Source: Streptomyces camponoticapitis
GTDB taxonomy: Bacteria; Actinomycetota; Actinomycetes; Streptomycetales; Streptomycetaceae
DNA length: 64,000 nt
NCBI RefSeq assembly: GCF_014646115.1
Contig: NZ_BMMV01000023.1
Location: forward strand, 1 to 64,000
Direction: 5' to 3'
The translations under genes and the position numbers were made by a program. How positions within the stretch are numbered: position 1 is the stretch's first letter; every line of letters begins with the position of its first letter. Shown one piece after another: positions 1 through 7,909 of this stretch. The notes beneath the pieces were generated by a model. It was not told where the DNA came from. It searched no databases and was given only the letters and a program-made list of their open reading frames with translations.

Positions 1-2651
1 CAGTCCCACGACGGGTTGCCGTTGCCGCCCCACTGGTACTTCTTGCCGGCCTGGGTGCGCGCCCACGAGAGGGCTTTCTGGACCCGCGGCCCGCCGATGC
101 CCCCGGCGCCCCTCTTGTCGGCTTCCTTGCTGTAGCCGAACAGGGCATCGATGATGCTTGTGGGGATCTTGCGGATCATCTGGCCGAAGCCGGTGTCCAT
201 GCCGGGGAACGACCGCAGCAGCGGGTCGACGACATGCTGGACGCCGGCGCGTGCGGACGCCTCCATGCCGTCCTTCAGCCAGCCCGCGGTCTTCTTGATG
301 CCGTCCCAGGCGGCCGATCCGGCACCGGACACGGTCTTGCCGATCCAGCCGAAGATGCCGCCGTCGGCAAAGCGCTGCGTCGGGGTGTTCGGGTTGCCGC
401 CGAACACCGGGGCGAGGGCAGCCTTGACGCCGCCCGCACCACGCGTGCGGGCGATCTTGTTCATGTGGCCGACGAACCCGGAGCCGACCGCGCGGGTGAA
501 CTCCGGCCTCATGATGGCCTCGCCGCCGGACATTTCCAGGGCTCCGCCGGTGGGCGAGTAGAACTTATGCGGATCCCTACCGGGTGTGTAGCCGGGCAGG
601 ACGCCGCCCCGGGCGAACTTGACGGCAGGCAATGAGGGGGCCCCGAACGCCTTGGCGACGGCGTTCCAGGTCGGGCGAATTCCCTTCCCATACACCGTAT
701 TGACTATGAATTCGACGGGGCCCCGGGCGATGCTCTTCAGCTTGTCCCAGGCGATCTTGATGGCGTCCTTCGCTTTCCCGAAGGACTCCCCGACCAGGCG
801 GACAGCTGTCTTCAGTGCGTTGAACACGGGCTTGATGCCGTTGTTCCAGACGCCTGAGATGACGCTCCGGACGCCGTTGAACGCCGGTTTGATCGAGTTC
901 TGCCACAGCCACACACCTGCGGTGCCGACGGCCGAAATGCCCGTGCGGATCCCGTTGAACGCAGGCTTGATTGCTGAGTTCCACAGCCACTTGCCGAGGG
1001 TGCCGATGGCGCTGAATGACGGCTTGATGACGCTCGACCACAGCCACGCGGCGCCCGAGCCGATGGCCTTCAGGCCGTCGAGAATGCCCCCGAACGCAGG
1101 CTTGATGACGCTGTTCCACGCGAACGAGATTGCGGTCTGGATCGACTCCCAGACGATCATCACGATGTTGCGGAACGTCTCGGACCGCTGGTAGGCGATG
1201 ACGAGCGCGGCACCGAGGGCGACCACGGCAATGGCCACCAGCACGAACGGGTTGATCGCCATCACGGCGTTCACGACACCCATCACCGCGGCGAACCCGC
1301 CGGCGACCGCCTGCGCGGCGCCGAGGGCCGTCACCTGCACCCACAGGGCGGCCGTCGCCAGACCGGACGCGATGGCCTGCGCGCCGAGCGCCAGAGCGAT
1401 CCCGCCGATGAGGATCCCGAGCGGGGCCAGCCAGATACCCCACTCCTTGAACCAGTTCACCGTGGCGCCGAACGCGTCACCCACGGCCGCCGTGGCAGGC
1501 CCGAGGTTGTCCCTCAGGAACCCGGCGACATCGCTGATGATGGGCAGCACCGTGCCGCCGAGCATGTCGACGAAGCCCTGTTTCAGGCCGCGCGTGAAGA
1601 CGCTGATCTCATGCGACGGTCCCGAGCGGATGGTCTTGCCGACCTTGTCGGCGGCGCCGCCGAACTTGCCGAGACCCCCCGCGGCCTTGGATGGGTCAAG
1701 GTCGAACAGTGCCTTGCCCAAGTCCTCGCTCTGCGTACCGAACAGGGCGGTCGCCGCGGCGGCCTGCTTGACCGGGTCCTTGATCCCACGGAGTTTGTCG
1801 AGGACGGTGTCGAGCCCGAGCGAGGCGCCCTTGCCGCCGGCGCCGATCTGATCGGCCATCTTCCCGGCGTCCAGGCCAAGGGCCTTGAAGCCGTCGGCAG
1901 TCGTCTTCGAGCCGTCGATCGCGCGGATGCTGAACTCTTTGATCGAGTCCGCGACGATGTCCGCGTCCCTCGCGCCGCCCTTCAAGCCCTGGTTGATCAG
2001 GCCGATAGCCGCAGGGCCGTCGATGCCGAGCTTGCGGAACTGGGTCCCGTACTCGTTCATCGTGTCGAGGAAGTCCCCGCCCTTGTCGGCGCCGCCCTGG
2101 AACCCCTTGGTGATCAGGTCGAACGCCTCGGTCGAGTTCTTCGCCAGGCCGGTGCGCATCATCTGCGACACGGCGTTCGTGACGCCGCCCAAGTCCTGGC
2201 CGAAGACGTTCGCCACGTCGGATGCCTTGGTGGCGATCTTCTGTAGCTGCGCCTCCGTCGCGTCCGGCGGCGCCAGGCCGCCCTGCACCACGGCCTTGAT
2301 GGCGTCGGCGGCTTCCTGGAACGAGCCGGCCACGCCCGAGCTGAAGAGCTTGCCCGCCACCTTTCCCTGAGCAGCTGCTACGCCGCCCGTCGTGCCTAGC
2401 TGAGCCTGGAGGTTCGAAGTGATGTTGCTCTGTTCCAGAGCCTCCGTGATGCCATCTGTCAGCAGGGCGCCGGCCGCGATACCTGCCGCGGCGGCGCCGA
2501 CCTTGAGACTGTCGCTCAGCCCGCTACCAGCTGCTTCACCCGCGCTCGATCCCGCGTCGGCGGCAGGGCCCACCAGCTGCTGCTGGAGTTCCCTGCCGAT
2601 GCCGCGGACGCTCGGAATGATGGAGATGGTGGCGAAGCCCACGTTGGGCAT
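1..2651 (-). CDS. phage tail tape measure protein with C-terminal hydrolase motif (partial)
   Basis: The reading frame stays open from the ATG at 2651 to the window edge, giving about 883 residues with the C-terminus missing. The N-terminus has the Ala/Gly-rich helical look of actinophage tape measures. The middle (about residues 470-630) carries a repeated Trp-x-x-x-Ile-Lys-Pro-x-Phe module in at least five copies (roughly 790-1120), typical of tape measure repeats, beside long hydrophobic Ala/Val/Leu stretches. The last visible residues, YQWGGNGNPSWD, are followed by a codon starting TG and match the start of an NlpC/P60 active-site motif, so the protein probably ends in a peptidoglycan hydrolase domain. 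In the family it sets tail length and aids DNA entry. It starts only 10 bases after the capsid gene stop, which is abnormal for a siphophage. Confidence 0.85.
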   Translation of the reverse strand, partial: MPNVGFATISIIPSVRGIGRELQQQLVGPAADAGSSAGEAAGSGLSDSLKVGAAAAGIAAGALLTDGITEALEQSNITSNLQAQLGTTGGVAAAQGKVAGKLFSSGVAGSFQEAADAIKAVVQGGLAPPDATEAQLQKIATKASDVANVFGQDLGGVTNAVSQMMRTGLAKNSTEAFDLITKGFQGGADKGGDFLDTMNEYGTQFRKLGIDGPAAIGLINQGLKGGARDADIVADSIKEFSIRAIDGSKTTADGFKALGLDAGKMADQIGAGGKGASLGLDTVLDKLRGIKDPVKQAAAATALFGTQSEDLGKALFDLDPSKAAGGLGKFGGAADKVGKTIRSGPSHEISVFTRGLKQGFVDMLGGTVLPIISDVAGFLRDNLGPATAAVGDAFGATVNWFKEWGIWLAPLGILIGGIALALGAQAIASGLATAALWVQVTALGAAQAVAGGFAAVMGVVNAVMAINPFVLVAIAVVALGAALVIAYQRSETFRNIVMIVWESIQTAISFAWNSVIKPAFGGILDGLKAIGSGAAWLWSSVIKPSFSAIGTLGKWLWNSAIKPAFNGIRTGISAVGTAGVWLWQNSIKPAFNGVRSVISGVWNNGIKPVFNALKTAVRLVGESFGKAKDAIKIAWDKLKSIARGPVEFIVNTVYGKGIRPTWNAVAKAFGAPSLPAVKFARGGVLPGYTPGRDPHKFYSPTGGALEMSGGEAIMRPEFTRAVGSGFVGHMNKIARTRGAGGVKAALAPVFGGNPNTPTQRFADGGIFGWIGKTVSGAGSAAWDGIKKTAGWLKDGMEASARAGVQHVVDPLLRSFPGMDTGFGQMIRKIPTSIIDALFGYSKEADKRGAGGIGGPRVQKALSWARTQAGKKYQWGGNGNPSWD

Positions 2652-2661
2652 CGCCGGGGCC

Positions 2662-3864
2662 CTACTCGCTCAGGTCGACTTCGACGATGGCGGAGGGCTG
2701 GAAGATCTTCAGCCCGGCGTCCATCTCGGCGCGGAAGCGCAGGAGGTTGAGTTCGTAGTCCGACGCGCCCACGCCCTCGCCCAGCGCGTCCGGGTCGTAC
2801 ACCGTGTCGCGCCATGTGAGCTCGATGTTCTCGGCGATCTGCAACTCCGTGGCGACGCCGAAGTTCACCAGGTGCGCGGTACCGGCCGTCTGCGAGGACG
2901 TGCTCACCACGGGCAGGCCCCACACCCGACGAGACGACACCTCCACCGTCTGCACGGGACCGCCGAGGTAGTAGTCCGCCTCGTTGTTCGCCAGCAGCTC
3001 CACCGTCTCCCAGTCGTTCGGGTGCACGACGTAGGCGGCGCCGTCGAGCCAGTTCGACACTTCGAGCTTCGTCTTGGCCTTGCGCAGCGTGGTGAGCAGG
3101 TCCGTGTCCCACGCCTGGGACTGCGAGCCCGAGACGTTGGCGATGCCCGTCATGTTCTCGCCCGAGCCGCTGCCGTTGATGATCTGCGCTTCGAGGGCCA
3201 GCTCGACACCGAGCCGCATCTCAAGGTCGATCATCCGCTCCAGGGAGGGAGCGTCGCGGAGATCCTGCCGGCGCAGGGGCTCCGACATGTGGGCGATCGT
3301 CCGCGTCCGGTCGTCGACACGCTTCCACGTGTAGGTGCTCGTGGGCTTCTTGGCGCCGCGCGCCACAGGGGCCGCGTTGTTCGTCCGCACGGTCTGCCGC
3401 ATGTAGCCGAAGTTCGCCGGCCCCTGAACCGCGGGGATGAGCTGACGCAGGGCCAGGACGGGCACGCCCATCCTGATCGGCTCCGGCTTCAGCGGGACCG
3501 TCAGGGGGATGGAGCCGGACTCCAGCAGGCCCTTGAAGCCCGTCGCGCCCGACACCGAGCGCAGCACCGTCTCGCCCCAGTCGGTGCCACCGGACGCCTT
3601 CACGACCGGGTGCTGACCGACGCGCACGGGCCGGGTGCTCGCGGCGATGTCATCGCCGATCGCCTTCAGTGCGTCCCGGGTGGACGCGTCCTCCGCGGCC
3701 CGCTCGATGCGGTTCTTGCAGTCCGTCGCGATGCCGAGCTGACGCTTCAGCTCGGCGTTCTCGCCCTCCGTGAGCTCGCGCCCCTCGGTGTCAGCCTTCG
3801 CCAGGAGCGCCTTGCCGGCGTCGATGGCGGTCTTCATTTCGGCGCGTATGGCCTTGATGTCCAT
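2662..3864 (-). CDS. HK97-type phage major capsid protein
   Basis: This 400-residue protein has the layout of HK97-fold capsid proteins. A charged, helical N-terminal scaffold-like region (about residues 1-75, rich in Glu/Lys/Ala) is followed by the shell domain. Recognisable shell features are the E-loop/spine region around residues 130-215 and the A-domain with VVHPNDWETVELL and a late stretch VVSTSSQTAGTAHLVNFG. The length is normal and the frame intact. In family members the N-terminal part is removed by a prohead protease encoded just upstream; no protease, portal or terminase gene is present upstream here. The next gene downstream starts 10 bases after its stop and is the tape measure protein, so this may be a deletion remnant. 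Confidence 0.9.
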   Translation of the reverse strand: MDIKAIRAEMKTAIDAGKALLAKADTEGRELTEGENAELKRQLGIATDCKNRIERAAEDASTRDALKAIGDDIAASTRPVRVGQHPVVKASGGTDWGETVLRSVSGATGFKGLLESGSIPLTVPLKPEPIRMGVPVLALRQLIPAVQGPANFGYMRQTVRTNNAAPVARGAKKPTSTYTWKRVDDRTRTIAHMSEPLRRQDLRDAPSLERMIDLEMRLGVELALEAQIINGSGSGENMTGIANVSGSQSQAWDTDLLTTLRKAKTKLEVSNWLDGAAYVVHPNDWETVELLANNEADYYLGGPVQTVEVSSRRVWGLPVVSTSSQTAGTAHLVNFGVATELQIAENIELTWRDTVYDPDALGEGVGASDYELNLLRFRAEMDAGLKIFQPSAIVEVDLSE

Positions 3865-4157
3865 GGGTCGTCCTTCGGGAAGTAGTGATCAACTTCCGGC
3901 GGACTTGAACGGACGGCTCTACGGCTGGCCTCACAAGGAGACGGACCGGAACCCTGGTTATGGGCCTACACCGGCGGCGCGCCGACTGAAGCGGACGAGA
4001 TTCGCGGACGTTCACCGCTGGTGAGCGGGCCTACCAACGAGGGAAGGTGACTGGCGGGCGGATTGGTTACCGATGGCCGCCACCATTCCCCTGTGGGCCC
4101 TGCTCACGGACGGTGTCACGCTGGCGCTCGCTGGCCGTCGATCAACCTGGAGACATT
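3865..4157. other. gene-free gap upstream of the capsid gene
   Basis: About 290 bases with no convincing coding frame on either strand. In an intact phage the protease or scaffold gene would end here. No clear terminator or promoter was identified. The gap may hold the promoter for the capsid/tape-measure pair or mark a deletion junction. Confidence 0.4.
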
Positions 4158-4436
4158 CTACCGGGAGGGTGCGACATCGCGGGAGACCTCGGCCCCGTCC
4201 ACGTACACCGTCACCTCGGCGCACTCACAGGGGCACGAGAGGAGACGCACCCGGCTGACGGCCAGGCCGCCATCCTCGATCAGCCAGACGGAGCGCTCAG
4301 GGTCCATCAGCCGCCCCTCGATGGCTTCCGACATCCACGTGCCTTCCGGCATCACGCCGGACGACGCGTGCTCAAGCACCACCGTCAGTAGGCCCACGCC
4401 CGCGGCCTGCTTCCCGTCGATCGCCTTGACCTTCAT
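4158..4436 (-). CDS. hypothetical phage protein, 92 aa
   Basis: A 92-residue acidic protein of unknown function starting MKVKAIDGKQ. The ATG at 4436 is chosen because a GGAGG lies just upstream; an in-frame ATG at 4448 is also possible. The sequence has alternating hydrophobic and charged residues (WLIEDGGLAV, EVTVYVDGAEV) suggesting beta strands, and a Cys-Pro-Cys-Glu-Cys cluster near the middle that could bind metal. The start overlaps the end of the upstream 54-residue gene, so the two are translationally coupled. No family was recognised. It lies between the HNH nuclease block and the capsid gene, where portal and protease genes would be expected, but it resembles neither. Confidence 0.6.
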   Translation of the reverse strand: MKVKAIDGKQAAGVGLLTVVLEHASSGVMPEGTWMSEAIEGRLMDPERSVWLIEDGGLAVSRVRLLSCPCECAEVTVYVDGAEVSRDVAPSR

Positions 4437-4597
4437 CTCCGCCTCCATGCCCTGTAGTCCCAGTCCTGCAAGTCGATGGGGTCGCCGGTCGCTGTCTCCC
4501 GCTTGCCGCCGTCCCACCGCGGCGGCCCGATCGGGACCACCGTGGCCCGTGGCCGCATCGGGTCCTCGGCCGCCGGCTGGTCGTCGTCCTCGTCCAT
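4433..4597 (-). CDS. hypothetical small acidic protein, 54 aa
   Basis: A short frame beginning MDEDDDQPAAEDP and ending in a Trp/Arg-rich tail (DWDYRAWRRR). Its ATG overlaps the TGA of the zinc-finger gene upstream (TGATG), and its stop overlaps the start of the following gene, so it sits in a tightly coupled three-gene string. This coupling, rather than any recognised domain, is the main support for it being translated. Function is unknown; the acidic head and basic tail suggest a protein- or nucleic-acid-contacting peptide, which is inference only. Confidence 0.5.
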   Translation of the reverse strand: MDEDDDQPAAEDPMRPRATVVPIGPPRWDGGKRETATGDPIDLQDWDYRAWRRR

Positions 4598-4869
4598 CAG
4601 TCGTCCTCGCTTCCGTCGTCCAGCAGTTCACGCAGGCGTGCCTCCAAGCGCACCCGCTCAGCCTCGTACTTGGGGAAGTCGCGCTCCATCGAGCGGCCAC
4701 CCCACCCGAAACGGCATGATCTGATCTGCCCCTCCACCGTCTCCAGCGCCGCCTGAATCCGACGGAGCTCGTACTCGGCCGCGCGGCGGCACGCCTTCGA
4801 GCAGTACGTCGCGGGCCGGCCGGGGCCAGGGCGGGCAGGCAAGGCGGTCCCGCACTTACGGCAGGTCAT
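4597..4869 (-). CDS. small zinc-ribbon/helical protein, 90 aa
   Basis: The protein starts MTCRKCGTALPARPG and has a treble-clef-like pattern: CxxC at residues 3-6, then YCSKACRRAAEYE with a second CxxxC pair, followed by a long charged helix (about residues 38-88) rich in Glu, Arg and Leu that could form a coiled coil. The ATG at 4869 follows a GGTGGAGAA ribosome site; an in-frame GTG at 4881 is the alternative. Such proteins are common in actinophage early regions, are usually unannotated and are presumed to bind nucleic acid. It is coupled to the 54-residue gene by TGATG overlap. The separation of 102 bases from the HNH gene suggests a new transcript or a deletion point. Confidence 0.65.
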   Translation of the reverse strand: MTCRKCGTALPARPGPGRPATYCSKACRRAAEYELRRIQAALETVEGQIRSCRFGWGGRSMERDFPKYEAERVRLEARLRELLDDGSEDD

Positions 4870-4971
4870 TTCTCCACCCACCCCCGGTTCGTTTTTCTGA
4901 GTGCGCGTGCGCCGTGTTTACCGCGCCGGGTCCCCAGGCGATCACGCTGGTGATGGCGACACCTCTCCCCC

Positions 4972-5358
4972 TCATGGCCTCACTCCTCTCGCGTGGCGCC
5001 GCTCGTTGCCGCGGGCAGCCTCGCGTCTGCTCTTGTCGGCGTGGCAGGGCTCGGGATGGATGAGCCCGAGGTTGTCGGGGTCCCTGACGGCCCCGCCCTC
5101 GGCCACGGGCGTGATGTGGTCGAGCTCCAGCCCTTCGTCCTCGTCTGCTTCGCCGCCGCAGACGTAGCAGGTGTCGTGGTCGCGCCGGCCGACGAGCCGC
5201 TTGAGCTTGCGCCACTCGCCCGAGCTGATGCCGTAGCGCTCCTGCTTGCCCGGTCTGTTGGCCCACGCGATGGGCTGGTGCTCATCGCATCGGCCGCGCA
5301 CTGTGGAGAGTTCATGGCACTCAGGGTCAGTGCATCTGCTCGGTGGTGCTGTCGGCAT
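4972..5358 (-). CDS. phage HNH endonuclease
   Basis: A 128-residue HNH nuclease. An N-terminal zinc knuckle (CTDPECH...CDEH, residues 9-26) precedes the nuclease core: CYVCGG (about 64-69), the DHI catalytic His (about 79-81), PDNLGLIH with the central Asn (about 93-100), and HADKSRREA with the final His. All residues needed for a beta-beta-alpha-metal active site are visible. In siphophages this gene normally sits beside the small terminase and is needed for cos cleavage or packaging. Here no terminase follows. It begins 9 bases after the preceding gene, so it belongs to the leftward early operon. Confidence 0.88.
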   Translation of the reverse strand: MPTAPPSRCTDPECHELSTVRGRCDEHQPIAWANRPGKQERYGISSGEWRKLKRLVGRRDHDTCYVCGGEADEDEGLELDHITPVAEGGAVRDPDNLGLIHPEPCHADKSRREAARGNERRHARGVRP

Positions 5359-5367
5359 GCCCGCTCC

Positions 5368-5745
5368 TCACGCCGCCGGTCCGGTCGGCCCGCTGTCGGC
5401 CATGCGCGTCAGGGCCTCCACGGTCGTCCCGATGTTGCCCGGGGGGGCTGTCAGGGCGAGTTCGGCAAGGGCCGCCAGGGCGACGCTGGCGACCTGCCGC
5501 ACCTCTGGGGTGGGTACGGAGCTGAGAGCCAGCGCTACGCCCTGAGGATCGCGCCTGAGGGCTGCGAGAGCCACGCGCATGGCGCGCTGCTCGGTCTGCC
5601 CTATGCGTGCCAGCTTGTTGCGGTGCCGTGCGACGAGCCCGTGCTTGCGTGCTTCGGCGAGCTCATCCCGCCTCTGCTGCTGCGCCTTGTGCTTGCGCCT
5701 GGCCGCCGCTATCTGGTCGTTGACGATGTCGTTGACGTTGGTCAT
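5368..5745 (-). CDS. hypothetical phage protein, 125 aa
   Basis: A 125-residue Ala/Arg-rich, largely helical protein starting MTNVNDIVNDQIAAARRKHK. Residues 10-60 are strongly charged and could form a coiled coil; the C-terminal half is Ala/Leu/Val-rich. No domain was recognised. Its ATG overlaps the stop of the preceding zinc-finger gene (ATGA), and the HNH gene begins 9 bases after its stop, placing it firmly in the leftward operon. Position next to an HNH gene would suit a small terminase or DNA-binding accessory protein, but the sequence lacks a clear helix-turn-helix, so no function is assigned. Confidence 0.6.
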   Translation of the reverse strand: MTNVNDIVNDQIAAARRKHKAQQQRRDELAEARKHGLVARHRNKLARIGQTEQRAMRVALAALRRDPQGVALALSSVPTPEVRQVASVALAALAELALTAPPGNIGTTVEALTRMADSGPTGPAA

Positions 5746-6035
5746 GGGCTGCTCTCCGATGTGGGGCGGGGTGATTCGTCGACCCTGAGGCGCCTGCTGC
5801 GGCTGGGGCGGGCCAGGTACCCCTGGGGCTCCCAGGTGGGCAGGCAGTCCGGACAGACGTCCGACGAGCCGCTACCGGGGCTCCCGTCCGCCCGCGCGGT
5901 GGACGGGAAGCGCCAGCCGTCGATGTAGGCGGCAACGCGGGCCTCACGTGCCGAGCCGTGCCCGTGCGGGTCGCCGTGCCGCTTCAGGCAGCCGTCGCAC
6001 CGCAGGATGATGCGGGTGAAGTTGAGGGTGCTCAC
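5742..6035 (-). CDS. small Cys-containing phage protein, 97 aa
   Basis: The GTG at 6035 is chosen because it overlaps the preceding stop (GTGA coupling). The protein has two CxxC pairs: RCDGCLKRHGD near residue 14 and DVCPDCLP near residue 62. Together they could form one zinc site around a core containing VAAYIDGWRFP. This layout is frequent in Streptomyces phages and integrative elements as small zinc-finger proteins of unknown role. The tail after residue 70 is Arg/Ser/Pro-rich and probably disordered. Its stop overlaps the start of the 125-residue gene. Confidence 0.6.
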   Translation of the reverse strand: MSTLNFTRIILRCDGCLKRHGDPHGHGSAREARVAAYIDGWRFPSTARADGSPGSGSSDVCPDCLPTWEPQGYLARPSRSRRLRVDESPRPTSESSP

Positions 6036-6229
6036 GATGCCTCCTCGACGCCGTGCTCGGCCTGGTAGACGGGGCAGTTGTAGGGGGAGTGCGCGGTGAG
6101 GCACCGCCGGGGGGTGGCACACAGCCGCTCCCCGCACCCATGGGGGCACATCAGGTAGCCCCCAACGCGCAGGCGTCGGGCGCATGCCCCGCAGTGCCCC
6201 AAGGGCTGTCGTCTACGGGTGTGGGCCAT
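6032..6229 (-). CDS. very small Cys-rich zinc-finger-like protein, 65 aa
   Basis: A 65-residue protein starting MAHTRRRQPLGHCGACARR. Cys and His are spaced as HCGAC, then CPHGCGERLC, then RCLTAH and NCPVYQ, giving at least seven Cys and enough ligands for two zinc sites. The start lies 11 bases after the replication-protein stop and its own stop overlaps the next gene's GTG. Function unknown; probably a nucleic-acid-binding accessory protein of the element. It is supported by tight coupling on both sides. Confidence 0.55.
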   Translation of the reverse strand: MAHTRRRQPLGHCGACARRLRVGGYLMCPHGCGERLCATPRRCLTAHSPYNCPVYQAEHGVEEAS

Positions 6230-6240
6230 CGGATCTCCTC

Positions 6241-7422
6241 TCAGAACCGCATTGCCGGGTGGCAGCGGGTGCACGGCACGGCGGACTTGAGGCCGTTGCT
6301 CTCTTCCTTCTCGCGGGTGCGGGTGATGGGGTCGCAGTCGGGATCGCCGCATGGCGGGACGCCCTCGGCCCCGTCGGGCGCCGCCCCTGCTGCCGTCTGT
6401 GCGGCCATGCGCTCCCACACCGCGTTCGGGTCACTCGGCCGGTAGCCGCTACGGGCCTTGGCTCTACCCATGGCCCGCCCCCACATGCCGCCGTCCGCCT
6501 CGGCCGCAAGGTCGTTGGCGATGTCCATCCAGCCCGCGACGATCGCGTCAGTGCCCTTGAGGGCGGGTCTGCGGGCCGCCTGCCAGCTCTGCGCGTCGGG
6601 CAGCTCGTCAGGGGCCAGCCGGTGGGCGTACACGGCCGCAGCGGACTGCACAGCGGCGCCGCCGAGGTCGAGGTAGACCTTGAGGTCTTGCTCGGTCCAC
6701 CCAGAGGCAAGAGCGGCAGCAGCGAGAGCGGTGATCTCTTGCTGCCGCTTCTTCCCCGGCGGCCGTCCCCGGTAGTCGAGCGCGTCAACGAGGGCTTTCG
6801 CCTTGCTGGTGTCTGGAAAAGAGGAATCGCCTCCCCCTCCCTCCTCCTCAGTTCCCGACTCGCGCCCGAGGGCGATCGACGAGACCTCGGCCACGGAGGT
6901 GGTGGGAGATGTCTTTGGAGATACAGGGAGAAGTACAAGAGATGGGGGCCCAACCACCGTTGGCCCTTTACCAACCACGGTTGGGCCTTCACCCACTGTG
7001 GTTGGGCCTTGTGCCACCACGGTTGGGCCTTGTGCGTCCATAGGCCCAACCACCGTTGGCCCTTCTGACTCCATAGGCCCAACCACGGTTGGGGCTTTGA
7101 AGTCGGGCACACGGAACTGCATCGCGGTGCCAGGCACGGCGTACAGCGGGCGCCCGTCCCTGCCCGTGCCGATCGGCAGGCGGAACTCCCAGCCGGCGAC
7201 TGAGAGGCGCCGAAGCATCTCGCGCACGCTCAGCTCGTCCTTCGCGGCCGTCCAGCGCACGAGGTCCGCGAGCCGCGCCTTGCTGCGACGCCCCGTCGGG
7301 TCGTAGCCCCACGCGTCGTTGTACCGGGCGTCATCGGCGATCTCCAGAGCGACGGCCCGCTGTAGGCCCTTGATGTCCGGCCCCAGGACCTCGCGCAACT
7401 GTCGGCGCAGTTCACTGCCCAT
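6241..7422 (-). CDS. putative phage replication protein with HTH domain and internal repeat linker
   Basis: A 393-residue protein. Residues 1-105 look like a winged-helix DNA-binding domain (KARLADLVRWTAAKDELSVREMLRRLSVAGWEF). Residues about 110-160 are a linker of repeated G-P-T-V-V-G modules separated by short variable spacers. A C-terminal helical domain (about 215-330) follows, then a Cys-rich end (CGDPDCDP ... CTRCHP) that could bind zinc. Large HTH proteins of this type occupy the replication slot in Streptomyces prophages and integrative elements. The repeated linker is encoded by an array of near-palindromes (separate entry), recalling phages whose origin lies inside the initiator gene. 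The first 11 bases overlap the upstream gene. The replication role is inferred from position and architecture. Confidence 0.65.
   Translation of the reverse strand: MGSELRRQLREVLGPDIKGLQRAVALEIADDARYNDAWGYDPTGRRSKARLADLVRWTAAKDELSVREMLRRLSVAGWEFRLPIGTGRDGRPLYAVPGTAMQFRVPDFKAPTVVGPMESEGPTVVGPMDAQGPTVVAQGPTTVGEGPTVVGKGPTVVGPPSLVLLPVSPKTSPTTSVAEVSSIALGRESGTEEEGGGGDSSFPDTSKAKALVDALDYRGRPPGKKRQQEITALAAAALASGWTEQDLKVYLDLGGAAVQSAAAVYAHRLAPDELPDAQSWQAARRPALKGTDAIVAGWMDIANDLAAEADGGMWGRAMGRAKARSGYRPSDPNAVWERMAAQTAAGAAPDGAEGVPPCGDPDCDPITRTREKEESNGLKSAVPCTRCHPAMRF
6947..7091. repeat. array of six interrupted palindromes inside the replication gene
   Basis: Six copies of a near-palindrome with core CCAACCACnGTTGG occur at about 6947-6966, 6971-6985, 6991-7008, 7014-7029, 7042-7061 and 7073-7091. 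Several are extended by GGCC/GGGCC on one or both sides. Spacing is irregular (about 20-32 bases). In the coding frame they give Gly-Pro-Thr-Val-Val-Gly. Each unit is nearly self-complementary, so the array could bind a dimeric protein or fold into hairpins. Confidence 0.8.
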
Positions 7423-7669
7423 CTCGCCGCCCCCGCCTGCTCTTGAACTCCAGGAGGTACCGGGCGCCGCAGGGCGCGGCCTTGCGGCCGAGAGACACGT
7501 GCCGGTGCCAGTTGCGGCATTGCGGGCAGCGAGCGGCGAACTCCAGCCGACCCGCAGTGGCGACGGTGACGGGGCGAGCCACCAGCGCTACAGTGGGCCT
7601 CGCGCCCGTCGCGCTGAATTCCTGAAACGCCCCGCCTAGTCCGCGGGGCGTTTCTGCGTCCTGGTTCAT
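7412..7669 (-). CDS. hypothetical phage protein with CxxC motif, 85 aa
   Basis: The ATG at 7669 overlaps the excisionase stop (ATGA), and the C-terminus overlaps the replication gene by 11 bases. The protein has an N-terminal Gly/Ala-rich part and a C-terminal part with CPQCRNWHRHV and a later Cys (APCGARYLLEFKSRRGRR), suggesting a zinc-stabilised, basic nucleic-acid-binding end. No named family was recognised. Its place between excisionase and replication protein is shared by many small zinc proteins of Streptomyces integrative elements. Confidence 0.6.
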   Translation of the reverse strand: MNQDAETPRGLGGAFQEFSATGARPTVALVARPVTVATAGRLEFAARCPQCRNWHRHVSLGRKAAPCGARYLLEFKSRRGRRDGQ

Positions 7670-7893
7670 GCGGCGGCGCCCCCGTTGCTCACGGTTCGCT
7701 CGTCCAGCCACTTCTCGATGGCCGATCGCCGGTAATAGACGCGCCCACTACGTCCTGGATGCGTCTTGATGTAGTCCGGCCCCGTGCCTCGCCAGCGGAG
7801 CTCGGCAAGGGACTGAGCACTCCGGAAGAGCGGGTACTCCTCACACACCTGCGCCGATGACAGAACGTCGTCCACGCGTCGAGCTTCCTTCAC
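7666..7893 (-). CDS. xis: excisionase-like MerR/AlpA-type DNA-binding protein
   Basis: A 75-residue protein from the GTG at 7893, which has an AGGAGG ribosome site 4 bases upstream. The sequence VLSSAQVCEEYPLFRSAQSLAELRWRGTGPDYIKTHPGRSG... followed by VYYRRSAIEKWLDER has the features of the HTH_17 excisionase/AlpA family: a short helix-turn-helix, a wing containing GPDYIK and the YRRSAIEKWL ending. In such elements it bends attachment-site DNA and directs the integrase towards excision. It is the first gene of the leftward operon and is divergent from the repressor and integrase genes. The conserved Lys-His-Pro-Gly-Arg in the wing and the small size support the call. Confidence 0.85.
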   Translation of the reverse strand: MKEARRVDDVLSSAQVCEEYPLFRSAQSLAELRWRGTGPDYIKTHPGRSGRVYYRRSAIEKWLDERTVSNGGAAA

Positions 7894-7909
7894 TGCGCCT
7901 CCTTGGGTC

